A stretch of DNA of 10,000 bases from Chloroflexota bacterium (GTDB lineage Bacteria > Chloroflexota > Anaerolineae > Anaerolineales > Villigracilaceae), in contig JAIWOB010000085.1 in assembly GCA_020217065.1 (NCBI GenBank), positions 1 through 10,000 on the forward strand. The letters are read 5' to 3'. Both the position numbers and the translations under genes were made by a program. Positions 1-6,120 of the stretch are shown here, piece after piece. Each line of letters starts with the position of its first letter. Within the stretch, counting starts at the first letter, position 1. The notes below the pieces were generated by a model. It worked only from the letters and a program-made list of their open reading frames with translations. It was not told where the DNA came from and did not search any database.

Positions 1-168
1 CGCCGCCGAGATTTTCCCCCAGCCGCCGTGGAAAAGCGTCAAACGCCGCGCGTCAAGAGTCAGTTTGGCAAATTCGCCGTAAGGGGAATGTTGAATTTCA
101 AGGTTCGGATACAGTTCCTTCACAACCCGCCATTCCGCGTTGGCTGAAACGATGACCGTAACGTTCAT
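1..168 (-). CDS. MTA/SAH nucleosidase-like protein (partial, N-terminal 56 residues)
   Basis: Only the first 56 residues are inside the window; the gene continues past the left edge. It begins MNVTVIVSANAEWRVVKE, with a beta strand followed by Glu12. In E. coli MTA/SAH nucleosidase Glu12 is a catalytic residue and sits at the same place. Residues 44-56 (LTLFHGGWGKISAA region) match the conserved G-x-G-K-x-x-A-A turn of the purine nucleoside phosphorylase fold. The expected role is hydrolysis of 5'-methylthioadenosine and S-adenosylhomocysteine to adenine plus the thioribose product in the cytosol, recycling by-products of SAM-dependent reactions. The ATG overlaps the cinA stop in an ATGA arrangement, so translation is probably coupled. 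Another member of the phosphorylase superfamily is possible, since the substrate-binding C-terminal half is missing. Confidence 0.68.
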   Translation of the reverse strand, partial: MNVTVIVSANAEWRVVKELYPNLEIQHSPYGEFAKLTLDARRLTLFHGGWGKISAA

Positions 169-650
169 GAAAGTTTTCCTTCAAGATAATCCACCACAAA
201 TTGTAACGCCGCCTCAGACGAGGAGTATTTATTTTGGATGCGGTTGCCGGACCAGCAAAAATAACGGGTCCACTCGCCGCCGTCCGCCGCCAGCCCAAAC
301 CAGGTGGCGCCGACGGGTTTTCCGGGCAAACCGCCTGCGGGGCCGGCTATCCCGCTGACCGAAATCCCAATATCGGCGTTGAAAATCCTTCGCGCGCCCC
401 GCGCCATTTCCAAAACGGTCTCCGCGCTCACCGCCCCATGCGCGTTGAGGGTGTCCCAAGAAACGCCAAGCAGATTAACCTTCGCTTCGTAGGCGTACGC
501 TACGACCCCGCCGGGAAAATATTCCGACGAACCGGGGACGTTTGTAATTCGGTCGGAAACCAGCCCGCCGGTGCAAGATTCGGCGGCGGCGAGGGTCAAG
601 CCGCGCGCGCGCATCAAATCGCGCAGCAGTTCTTCAGTCAAAATTGTCAT
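165..650 (-). CDS. pncC: CinA-family nicotinamide-nucleotide amidase (stand-alone PncC)
   Basis: This 161-residue protein is the usual length for a stand-alone CinA C-terminal domain. The family deamidates nicotinamide mononucleotide to nicotinate mononucleotide and ammonia in the cytosol, a step in NAD salvage. Visible signatures are ESCTGG at residues 24-29, SGIAGPAGG at 99-107 (usually SGIAGPGGG) and KPVG at 111-114. There is no N-terminal molybdopterin-binding-like (COG1058) domain, so this is the single-domain form. The ATG at 650 was chosen because AAGGAG lies 6 bases upstream (657-662) and the protein then starts a few residues before the first family helix; an in-frame start further upstream would run into the opposite-strand promoter and kinase gene. 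It overlaps the next gene by 4 bases. A perfect TATAAT at 675-680 on this strand is its likely -10 box. Confidence 0.9.
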   Translation of the reverse strand: MTILTEELLRDLMRARGLTLAAAESCTGGLVSDRITNVPGSSEYFPGGVVAYAYEAKVNLLGVSWDTLNAHGAVSAETVLEMARGARRIFNADIGISVSGIAGPAGGLPGKPVGATWFGLAADGGEWTRYFCWSGNRIQNKYSSSEAALQFVVDYLEGKLS

Positions 651-656
651 TGAAAT

Positions 657-662
657 CTCCTT
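657..662 (-). promoter_or_regulatory. Ribosome binding site of the cinA-type gene
   Basis: Read on the minus strand this is AAGGAG followed by 6 bases (ATTTCA) and the ATG at 650. It fixes the start of the CinA-type protein and excludes the longer in-frame extension. It contrasts with the divergent kinase gene, which has no Shine-Dalgarno sequence. Confidence 0.8.
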
Positions 663-675
663 GAAAGCGCTTGAA
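661..675. promoter_or_regulatory. Palindromic operator-like site (LacI/CcpA-family resemblance)
   Basis: The stretch holds the perfect 8-bp palindrome AAGCGCTT (665-672). From 662 to 675, TGAAAGCGCTTGAA agrees with 12 of 14 positions of the cre-type consensus TGWAANCGNTNWCA used by CcpA and other LacI-family regulators. It overlaps the predicted transcription start (about 668) and the upstream edge of the ribosome binding site of the cinA-type gene, a position suited to repression. No regulator gene is in the window, and a short palindrome can arise by chance, so this is only a candidate. Confidence 0.25.
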
Positions 676-693
676 TTATACTTCGGGTATAAT
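675..693. promoter_or_regulatory. Divergent promoter: two facing perfect -10 boxes in an inverted repeat
   Basis: ATTATAC (675-681) and GTATAAT (687-693) form a perfect 7-bp inverted repeat around TTCGG. The right arm gives a plus-strand TATAAT at 688-693, 6 bases before the kinase ATG. The left arm gives a minus-strand TATAAT at 675-680, with a predicted start near 668, ahead of the cinA ribosome binding site. Neither has a convincing -35 box at standard spacing, which suggests a weak or activator-dependent promoter pair. The two polymerase footprints would overlap completely, so the two directions should compete. Confidence 0.6.
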
Positions 694-699
694 TTCGCA

Positions 700-2739
700 A
701 TGGCTACCTGGAGCGGAAAGACTTTAGGAAAAGTAAAAATTGGGGAATTTATTGCGCGCGGCGGCATGGCGGAAGTTTATCTCGGAGAACATGTGACGCT
801 CAACCGCAAAGTCGCGGTCAAAATCATGCGCGACCACATCGAGGCTGAGCCGGAAAACCGCGCCCGATTCGAACGCGAGGCGCGCGCCGTCGCCAGCCTG
901 CGGCATCCAAATATTATTCAAATCTTCGATTACGAATTAATAGACGGGCAGCCCTGCCTGGTGATGGAATATGTGCCGGGCGCGTCGCTGGGTTCTTACC
1001 TCAAAGCCTTGCATAAACGCGGCGAGAAACTTTCCCTCGCCGCCGTCGGAAAGATTCTCGCTGCGATTGCCTCCGCGATTGACTACGCCCACAGCCAGGG
1101 CATGATTCACCGCGACATCAAGCCCGCAAACGTCCTGCTGCGCTCTGTCAGCGGACCCGTCGAGACCAATCAACCCCTAAGCGAAGACGCAGAACCCATC
1201 CTCACCGACTTTGGGCTGGTGCGCCTGCTCGACTCTTCCGCCCACACTTCGACCGGAAACGTCTCCGGCACGCCCGCTTACATGAGTCCCGAACAAGCGC
1301 GGGGCGACCCGGTCACGAAAAAGACCGACATTTATTCGCTGGGCGTTATGTTGTATGAAATGCTGGCAGGGTCCGTTCCTTTCGACGCCGAATCTTCTTT
1401 CGGCATCCTGATGAAACACCTCAACGAACCGCCGCCGCCCATCTTCGGCATTTCTCACGACCTGCAACTCATCATCAACCGCGCGCTGGCAAAGGACCCC
1501 GAAACCCGCTATGACACCGCAAAAGAATTGGCGGAAGATTTTATGGCGGTTTTTCACGGGCAGACGGTTTCTGAAAACACCGTCAGGTTATTGAGCGCCG
1601 CCAGCCAGCCCGTCAAAGAGCCAAAGACGCAGAAGCGTCCCTTCCCGTGGGCTTGGGCGGGCGCGGGAGCGATTTTTCTTCTCGCGCTTGCCGTTGGCGC
1701 ATTCGGATATTTTCGCAGCGCCGCTCTAAAAAAAGAGCAGCCTGTCGGTCTGGTCTCTTTCGACGATTCCTACTGGGTGATGGACGAAGTAACGATTGTC
1801 GTTTCCCGCCTGCCCAAGCCGAGTTTGGGTTCGCATTACGAAGGCTGGCTTCTCGCCCAAGGCGGCGAAATCCGCCGCAACATTGGCGCGCTCGTCGTCA
1901 ACGAAACGGGACAGGGTCAGTTGACCTTTGGAGAGCCGGAAAGAAACAATCTTTTGGAGACGTTTGACCAGGTGGAAATTACGCAGGAGCCGGATAACGA
2001 CCCCTATCCAAACCAGCCTTCGGACAAAGTGGTCGCGTCTTCCGTCTTTCCCCCGCTGGCGTTGATTCACGTGCGGCATTTGACGACCCATTTTGATTCC
2101 GCCCCGCAAGGAACGCCGCTTGTTCAAGGCTTGTGGTCCACAGCGAATACCGTCAGCGAAAGCGCTGCGGCGTTGGAGGAAGCCTTTAACAAAGGCGACG
2201 AGGAACTCGTCCGCCTGAAGACTGAAGAAATCATCAATCAAATTGTCGGAAACGCAAACGCGCTGCGTTACAAAGATTGGAACGCCGACGGAAAGACGGA
2301 CAATCCCGCCGACGGCTTTGGTCTGCTCCAAAATGGCGAAGCGGGTTACGACGACCAGGGGTACATCCCCCAGGCAATATCCCACGCGAACTTTGCGGCT
2401 CAAGCGCCAGACGCCACCCGGGAAATCCAATCGAACCGCGACGGTTTCGTAACCTGCGCCCAAAACATGACGGGTTGGTCTGAGCGGCTTCTTCAAAAAG
2501 CGACGCAGCTTCATGAAACGCCCTTTGGTCCCGAAATGAAACCTGTCATCGAAGAAATCGTCTCTCTATCGGAGAACCTGCTCTTTGGCGTGGATTCGAA
2601 TGGAAATGGAATTATCGAAGCCGTCAGCGGCGAAGGCGGGGCGGATACGGCTTACGAATACGCCTATCGCATGGCGGAAATGCCGCTTCTGCCGGGCGCG
2701 CATCGCATCCCGCCGCCCGCGCCGACCGAACAGAAATGA
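700..2739 (+). CDS. Transmembrane Ser/Thr protein kinase (PknB type) with large extracytoplasmic domain
   Basis: A 679-residue Hanks-type kinase. The catalytic domain spans about residues 11-287: glycine loop IARGGMAEVYLG (18-29), ATP-binding Lys41 (VAVK), helix C Glu60, catalytic loop HRDIKPAN (137-144) with Asp139, metal-binding DFG at 170-172, a Thr-rich activation loop, and TPAYMSPE (191-198). All catalytic residues are present, so it should be active. The gap from Asn144 to DFG is about 13 residues longer than usual. One membrane segment lies near 315-338. The 340 residues after it should be outside the cell: a beta-rich part (about 355-465) resembling anti-sigma-K (RskA-like) domains, then a helical part with two calcium-loop-like motifs (526-538 and 632-645). 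There are no PASTA repeats. The ATG at 700 is preferred because the glycine loop follows at the normal distance and a TATAAT ends 6 bases before it; an in-frame start at 571 would lie upstream of that promoter and inside the cinA-type gene. It is the first gene of a plus-strand group and probably phosphorylates cytosolic targets in response to an outer signal (inference). Confidence 0.9.
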   Translation: MATWSGKTLGKVKIGEFIARGGMAEVYLGEHVTLNRKVAVKIMRDHIEAEPENRARFEREARAVASLRHPNIIQIFDYELIDGQPCLVMEYVPGASLGSYLKALHKRGEKLSLAAVGKILAAIASAIDYAHSQGMIHRDIKPANVLLRSVSGPVETNQPLSEDAEPILTDFGLVRLLDSSAHTSTGNVSGTPAYMSPEQARGDPVTKKTDIYSLGVMLYEMLAGSVPFDAESSFGILMKHLNEPPPPIFGISHDLQLIINRALAKDPETRYDTAKELAEDFMAVFHGQTVSENTVRLLSAASQPVKEPKTQKRPFPWAWAGAGAIFLLALAVGAFGYFRSAALKKEQPVGLVSFDDSYWVMDEVTIVVSRLPKPSLGSHYEGWLLAQGGEIRRNIGALVVNETGQGQLTFGEPERNNLLETFDQVEITQEPDNDPYPNQPSDKVVASSVFPPLALIHVRHLTTHFDSAPQGTPLVQGLWSTANTVSESAAALEEAFNKGDEELVRLKTEEIINQIVGNANALRYKDWNADGKTDNPADGFGLLQNGEAGYDDQGYIPQAISHANFAAQAPDATREIQSNRDGFVTCAQNMTGWSERLLQKATQLHETPFGPEMKPVIEEIVSLSENLLFGVDSNGNGIIEAVSGEGGADTAYEYAYRMAEMPLLPGAHRIPPPAPTEQK

Positions 2740-2803
2740 ACAACCCAAGAGCCCGGTCGGCTGCCCTGAAGGCAAATGACGGTTAACGAAATCCGAAAGA
2801 ACC

Positions 2804-3583
2804 ATGGCTGATTTTTCGCGCAGAGACTTTTTGAAAATCGGAGCCGCCGCCCTGTTTGGGCTTTCGGCTGGCAGGTTTATTCCCTCAGTCGAGGAAACCC
2901 CTTATTTCAGCAGCCCCCTGCTCTGGCATGGAAGCCGCAAGTTTCGGCGAATGGCATTCACTTACGACGACTGCTACCTGCTCAACAAAATGCAGGCGCT
3001 CGAAAAATTGCTGGATGAATACCCCGAATTCAAAGTCACCTTCTTTCCCGTCGGTCAGAAAATACCCCACCTCGAAGAACAAGACAGGGGCATCTGGAAG
3101 CGGCTGGTGGAAAAGGGGCATGAAATCGGTTATCACACTTACGACCATGTTAATTTGGGGGTGATGTCGCCCGCTGCGGCGTTGATGGACTACGACAAAT
3201 GGCGCGACGCGTTAAATCAAGCGCTGGGCATGGAATATGAAACGCGCTTTGTGCGCCCGCCCTACGACATCATCAGTCACACATTGGACGTCCTCTGCCG
3301 TGAACGCGGATTGGTGGCGGCGCTTTTCTCCATTGGAGGAGGAGGAGAGCCGGATGTCGTCGCTCGCGCCATTCAAAAAGGCAGAGGCGGCGACATTGTT
3401 CAAATGCACATCCGCACTCAGGATTACAATTCCAGCGTCCAGGTCTTTCCCTGGCTGAGGGAAAACCGCTGGGAGTTGGCGACCATGAGCCGCCTTTACG
3501 ACGACTACCTGCGCGAGACTGCGGGCATGGAGGGATGCGAAAACAACCCCGGAATTTCCCTGACAAAAACCTGCGCGGAATAA
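2804..3583 (+). CDS. Tat-exported polysaccharide deacetylase-family (NodB) protein
   Basis: A 259-residue protein starting with a twin-arginine signal, SRRDFLKIG at residues 5-13, followed by a hydrophobic stretch to about 26, so it is probably exported folded through the Tat system. NodB-domain motifs follow: FTYDD at 52-56 (motif 1, Asp55 candidate base and Asp56 metal ligand), HTYDH at 111-115 (motif 2, the two metal-binding His), RPPYD at 151-155 (motif 3) and MHI at 201-203 (motif 5, catalytic His202). Family members use a divalent metal to remove acetyl groups from cell-wall or other N- or O-acetylated sugars. Motif 1 reads TYDDC rather than the usual TFDDGP, and motif 4 is not obvious, so the substrate is uncertain. 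The ATG lies 64 bases after the kinase stop with only a weak GAAAGA upstream and no clear promoter, so it is probably co-transcribed with the kinase. Confidence 0.85.
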   Translation: MADFSRRDFLKIGAAALFGLSAGRFIPSVEETPYFSSPLLWHGSRKFRRMAFTYDDCYLLNKMQALEKLLDEYPEFKVTFFPVGQKIPHLEEQDRGIWKRLVEKGHEIGYHTYDHVNLGVMSPAAALMDYDKWRDALNQALGMEYETRFVRPPYDIISHTLDVLCRERGLVAALFSIGGGGEPDVVARAIQKGRGGDIVQMHIRTQDYNSSVQVFPWLRENRWELATMSRLYDDYLRETAGMEGCENNPGISLTKTCAE

Positions 3584-3599
3584 CGCAGACCGCCCTTAA

Positions 3600-3626
3600 T
3601 TGACTTTCATAAACGCGTGGTACACT
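3600..3626 (+). promoter_or_regulatory. Promoter of the C39-like peptidase gene (predicted leaderless)
   Basis: TTGACT at 3600-3605 is a near-consensus -35 box. A 15-bp spacer leads to TACACT at 3621-3626, preceded by TGG (3618-3620), an extended -10 element. Transcription would start at about 3633-3634, at or one base before the ATG at 3634. There is no Shine-Dalgarno sequence. Confidence 0.65.
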
Positions 3627-3633
3627 CGCGTCC

Positions 3634-4875
3634 ATGTCCAGCAAAATTAAAACCGCGCTTGCCGCGCTGGCAGGGCTTCTCCTGCTCGCCGCGCTTGTCA
3701 GCCAAATCCCATTCGTAAAATCAGCCGTCATGTGGCGGGTCGAGAAATTCGCCATTTACGCAAAAAACGCAATCAACCCGCCGGGGCCCGTGCCGACGGC
3801 TCTGCCCGTTACGCCCAAACCCGCCAGCCCAACCGCAACGACGGCGCCGACATCCACGCCGGCGGTTGACCCCACCCCATCCCTCGCCCCCACGCCGACG
3901 CTTCCTCCCCCGCCTTCGCAGGCGTCTATCAAATCGCCGCCTTTCGAGAAACAAACGCCGAACAACTGCGGACCCGCAACGCTCTCGATGGCGCTACGCC
4001 TCTATGGATGGGAAGGCAATCAGGCGAATATTTCCAGCGTGATAAAGCCCGTCCTGCAAGACCGCAACGTCAACCCCGAAGAATTGCGCTATTACGTCCG
4101 CACGCAGGCAGGCTGGCTCAACATGGAATATCGCGTAAATGGAACCATTGACCTTCTCAAACGCCTGATTGCCGCCAACTATCCCGTCATTGTGGAGAGC
4201 GTGACCTCGCTCGACCCAAACGACGCCCTCGGTCCAACCGACGATTTATGGGCTGCGCATTATCTCCTGCTCACCGCCTATGACGACAACGCCCAGACCT
4301 TTACGATTCAAGATTCCTACCACGGCGCGGATTTGACCATTTCTTATTCCCAACTCGAAGAAGAGTGGAAGCCGTTCAACAACTTATACATGGTGATTTA
4401 TTTTCCCCAATTTGAAGAGGAAGTCAAATCCCTGCTCGGCGAAGACTGGGACCCGACTTCGAACCGCCAGCGGGCGTTGGACTCCGCCTTGAAAAACGCC
4501 GCCGCCAACCCAGACGACGCCTTCGCGTGGTTCAACCTCGGCAGCGACTTGGTCTACTTTGACCGCTACGAGGAAGCCGCCCTCGCTTACGATAAAGCGC
4601 GGGAAATCGGCTTGCCGCTGCGAATGTTTCGTTACCAATTTGGTCCCTTCCTCGCCTATTTCCACGCCAACCGCAACGACGACTTGCTTGCTCTCACAGA
4701 GTATGCGCGAGGCGTCACTGAAATGTCGGAGGAAGCCTGGCTCTGGCACGGCTTTGGGTTATACCGCAAAGGCGACTATAACGGCGCGCGCAAGGCTTGG
4801 GAAAAAGCGGACAAAATCAACCCAAACTTCTTTGAAGACCAGGCGCGGAAGGCTTTACAATTAGTGGCGCCGTAA
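3634..4875 (+). CDS. Membrane-anchored C39-like cysteine peptidase with C-terminal TPRs
   Basis: A 413-residue protein. Residues 7-24 form one hydrophobic segment behind a short basic start, an uncleaved anchor or signal. Residues 49-100 are a low-complexity Pro/Thr/Ser-rich linker, then comes a papain-fold C39-like domain (about 104-260). It shows Gln107 (likely oxyanion hole), Cys112 in NNCGPATLSMAL, His209 in AAHYLLLTAYDD and Asp227 in IQDSY, so the full catalytic set appears present. The C-terminal 130 residues hold helical repeats; two clear TPR-like units are at about 297-329 and 367-399. The anchor implies that the peptidase acts outside the membrane. C39 peptidases are best known as bacteriocin-processing domains on ABC exporters, but no ABC domain or GG-type leader peptide is present here, so it belongs to the broader C39-like group with unknown substrate. 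It has its own promoter just upstream, within a same-strand row of envelope genes. Confidence 0.82.
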   Translation: MSSKIKTALAALAGLLLLAALVSQIPFVKSAVMWRVEKFAIYAKNAINPPGPVPTALPVTPKPASPTATTAPTSTPAVDPTPSLAPTPTLPPPPSQASIKSPPFEKQTPNNCGPATLSMALRLYGWEGNQANISSVIKPVLQDRNVNPEELRYYVRTQAGWLNMEYRVNGTIDLLKRLIAANYPVIVESVTSLDPNDALGPTDDLWAAHYLLLTAYDDNAQTFTIQDSYHGADLTISYSQLEEEWKPFNNLYMVIYFPQFEEEVKSLLGEDWDPTSNRQRALDSALKNAAANPDDAFAWFNLGSDLVYFDRYEEAALAYDKAREIGLPLRMFRYQFGPFLAYFHANRNDDLLALTEYARGVTEMSEEAWLWHGFGLYRKGDYNGARKAWEKADKINPNFFEDQARKALQLVAP

Positions 4876-4923
4876 ATCCGTTTGGAAACCGCCAAGTCAA
4901 GCAAATCGCTCCCCCGCAAACCC

Positions 4924-5874
4924 ATGAAAAAACTCGCCTTACCGCTTCTTTTCCTATTCCTTGCGGCTTGTCAAAGCCCAGCCGCATCTTCCCCAGCGAC
5001 AGCCGCCGCTACTCCCCAAAGCGCGCCGACATCCGCGCCAATTACATTCACCCCTAAGCCTGCCGAAATCGCCGAAACTCCCGACGCCCTCGATACTTCC
5101 GACGCTTCAACCCAAATCTCCCCCAAAGACGGGATGACTTTGCTCTTCGTGCCGGCGGGACTGGTCAAGATGGGCGGCATGGATATTCTAATGGAAAACG
5201 ACGAACTTCCGGCGCATGAAGTCACGCTCGACGCTTTTTGGATTGACCAGGTCGAAGTCACCAACGGCATGTACGCCTTATGCGTCAAGGCGGGCGTATG
5301 CCGCCCGCCGGTGAAATTTCACTCCGACAACCGCGCCAATTATTACGATAATCCAGACTTTAGAGATTACCCCGTGGTCTATGTCTCCTGGTACGACGCC
5401 AACGCTTACTGCAAATGGGCGGGGAGAAGACTCCCCACCGAAGCGGAATGGGAACGCGCCGCCCGCAGCGACGATATGCGAAACTACCCCTGGGGCAACG
5501 AACCCCCCAACGCCGAAAACGCCAACGCCAACAACATCGTCGGCGACACAACCCGCGTGGGTTCGTACGCCCTGGGAGCAAGCCCTTTCGGGGCGCTTGA
5601 TATGGGCGGCAATGTTTGGGAATGGGTGGCGGATTACTACCAGCCCAACTATTACGCCATATCGCCGCTGGTTAATCCGCCGGGACCTGAAAACGGCGGA
5701 GTCAATCACCTGCGCGTCATTCGCGGCGGCTCCTATCAAGACGGGCTTTTTGAACTGCGAACTTCCAATCGCGGCGCGCTCATCGGTCCCGACCCTTCGA
5801 AACCCGAAAACGACGAAGCCCATTACGGACGCAGCTCGGTCAAAATCGGTTTTCGCTGCGCGGCTGACAACTGA
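4924..5874 (+). CDS. SUMF/FGE-domain lipoprotein, non-canonical active site
   Basis: A 316-residue lipoprotein. A basic start and hydrophobic core lead to the lipobox LAAC with Cys16 as the lipidated residue, then an Ala/Pro/Thr-rich linker (17-65). Residues 67-313 are a formylglycine-generating-enzyme (SUMF1-type) fold: GMTLLFVPAG, FWIDQVEVTNGMY, VYVSWYDANAYCKWAG, RRLPTEAEWERAAR (168-181), GNVWEWVADYY (229-239), VIRGGSY (265-271) and the end motif IGFRCA (308-313). True FGE carries two catalytic Cys after the GGSY turn (GGSYMCH....C in human SUMF1); here those positions are Asp273 and Leu278. It is therefore unlikely to convert Cys to formylglycine and more likely binds a ligand or protein, as other SUMF-fold proteins do. 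No sulfatase gene is nearby. The ATG at 4924 was chosen over an in-frame TTG 42 bases upstream because it gives a normal lipoprotein signal peptide. No ribosome binding site is visible; with a 48-base gap it is probably co-transcribed with the peptidase gene. Confidence 0.85.
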   Translation: MKKLALPLLFLFLAACQSPAASSPATAAATPQSAPTSAPITFTPKPAEIAETPDALDTSDASTQISPKDGMTLLFVPAGLVKMGGMDILMENDELPAHEVTLDAFWIDQVEVTNGMYALCVKAGVCRPPVKFHSDNRANYYDNPDFRDYPVVYVSWYDANAYCKWAGRRLPTEAEWERAARSDDMRNYPWGNEPPNAENANANNIVGDTTRVGSYALGASPFGALDMGGNVWEWVADYYQPNYYAISPLVNPPGPENGGVNHLRVIRGGSYQDGLFELRTSNRGALIGPDPSKPENDEAHYGRSSVKIGFRCAADN

Positions 5875-5891
5875 CCCAAAACCGCCAAAAT

Positions 5892-5910
5892 CTTTGAGAC
5901 CTCAAGGTTT
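5892..5910 (+). terminator. Weak candidate terminator after the SUMF lipoprotein gene
   Basis: CTTTGA (5892-5897) can pair with TCAAGG (5902-5907) around GACC, a 6-bp stem with one G-T pair, followed by only three T. It sits 18 bases after the stop codon at the right place for the end of the operon, but it is a weak structure. Confidence 0.25.
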
Positions 5911-5932
5911 CAACGATTCTCTTCCATGCGTC

Positions 5933-5961
5933 TTTACTCATCCCTGCATCTATGGTATTAT
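5933..5961 (+). promoter_or_regulatory. Promoter of the metK riboswitch transcript
   Basis: TTTACT at 5933-5938 (4 of 6 to TTGACA), a 17-bp spacer, and TATTAT at 5956-5961 preceded by TGG (5953-5955), an extended -10 element. The start would fall at about 5967-5969, some 25 bases before the riboswitch P1 helix. Spacing, motif match and position all agree. Confidence 0.72.
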
Positions 5962-5992
5962 CGCGCAACAATTAAACAGCCCAAGTACGGCG

Positions 5993-6102
5993 CTCTTATC
6001 CAGAGAGGCGGAGGGACCGGCCCTGCGAAGCCTCGACAACCAGTCAACGCAAAGTTGAATATGGTGCCAAATCCGACAGAAAAAATTTCTGGGAGATGAG
6101 AG
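5993..6102 (+). promoter_or_regulatory. SAM-I riboswitch (S box) aptamer
   Basis: All helices of the S-box aptamer can be drawn. P1: CTCTTATC (5993-6000) with GATGAGAG (6095-6102), 8 pairs including one G-U. P2: GAGGC (6005-6009) with GCCTC (6030-6034), with the kink-turn bases GCGGAG and TGCGAAG, then GGG (6013-6015) with CCC (6021-6023). P3: ACCA (6039-6042) with TGGT (6062-6065), then TCAAC (6044-6048) with GTTGA (6054-6058). P4: CAGAAA (6077-6082) with TTTCTG (6086-6091). The conserved GGTGCCAA lies at 6063-6070. The usual pseudoknot (P2 loop UGG with J3/4 CCA) appears as CGG (6018-6020) with CCG (6073-6075), a compensating change. SAM binding stabilises P1 and should lower metK expression, which is end-product feedback. 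Confidence 0.97.
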
Positions 6103-6120
6103 GGTAGTAAAGCATACGCG

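Noticed and set aside
571..699. Upstream in-frame extension of the kinase by 43 residues
   Set aside because: It lies across the start of the opposite-strand cinA-type gene and upstream of the TATAAT at 688-693; the kinase domain begins normally from the ATG at 700.
1726..2514. 262-codon open frame on the minus strand opposite the kinase outer domain
   Set aside because: It has no recognisable family, and the plus-strand frame is clearly the coding one. Skewed codon use in GC-rich genes commonly leaves such long antisense frames.
3780..3935. Repetitive Pro/Thr-coding stretch as a possible tandem repeat or recombination site
   Set aside because: There is no fixed repeat unit; it is a low-complexity linker between the membrane anchor and the peptidase domain.
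4882..4923. TTG start adding 14 residues to the SUMF lipoprotein
   Set aside because: The extension lengthens the basic region before the signal peptide with no ribosome binding site; the ATG at 4924 gives a normal lipoprotein signal.
4924..5874. Annotation as an active formylglycine-generating enzyme
   Set aside because: The two catalytic cysteines after GGSY are missing and no sulfatase is nearby, so only the fold is claimed.
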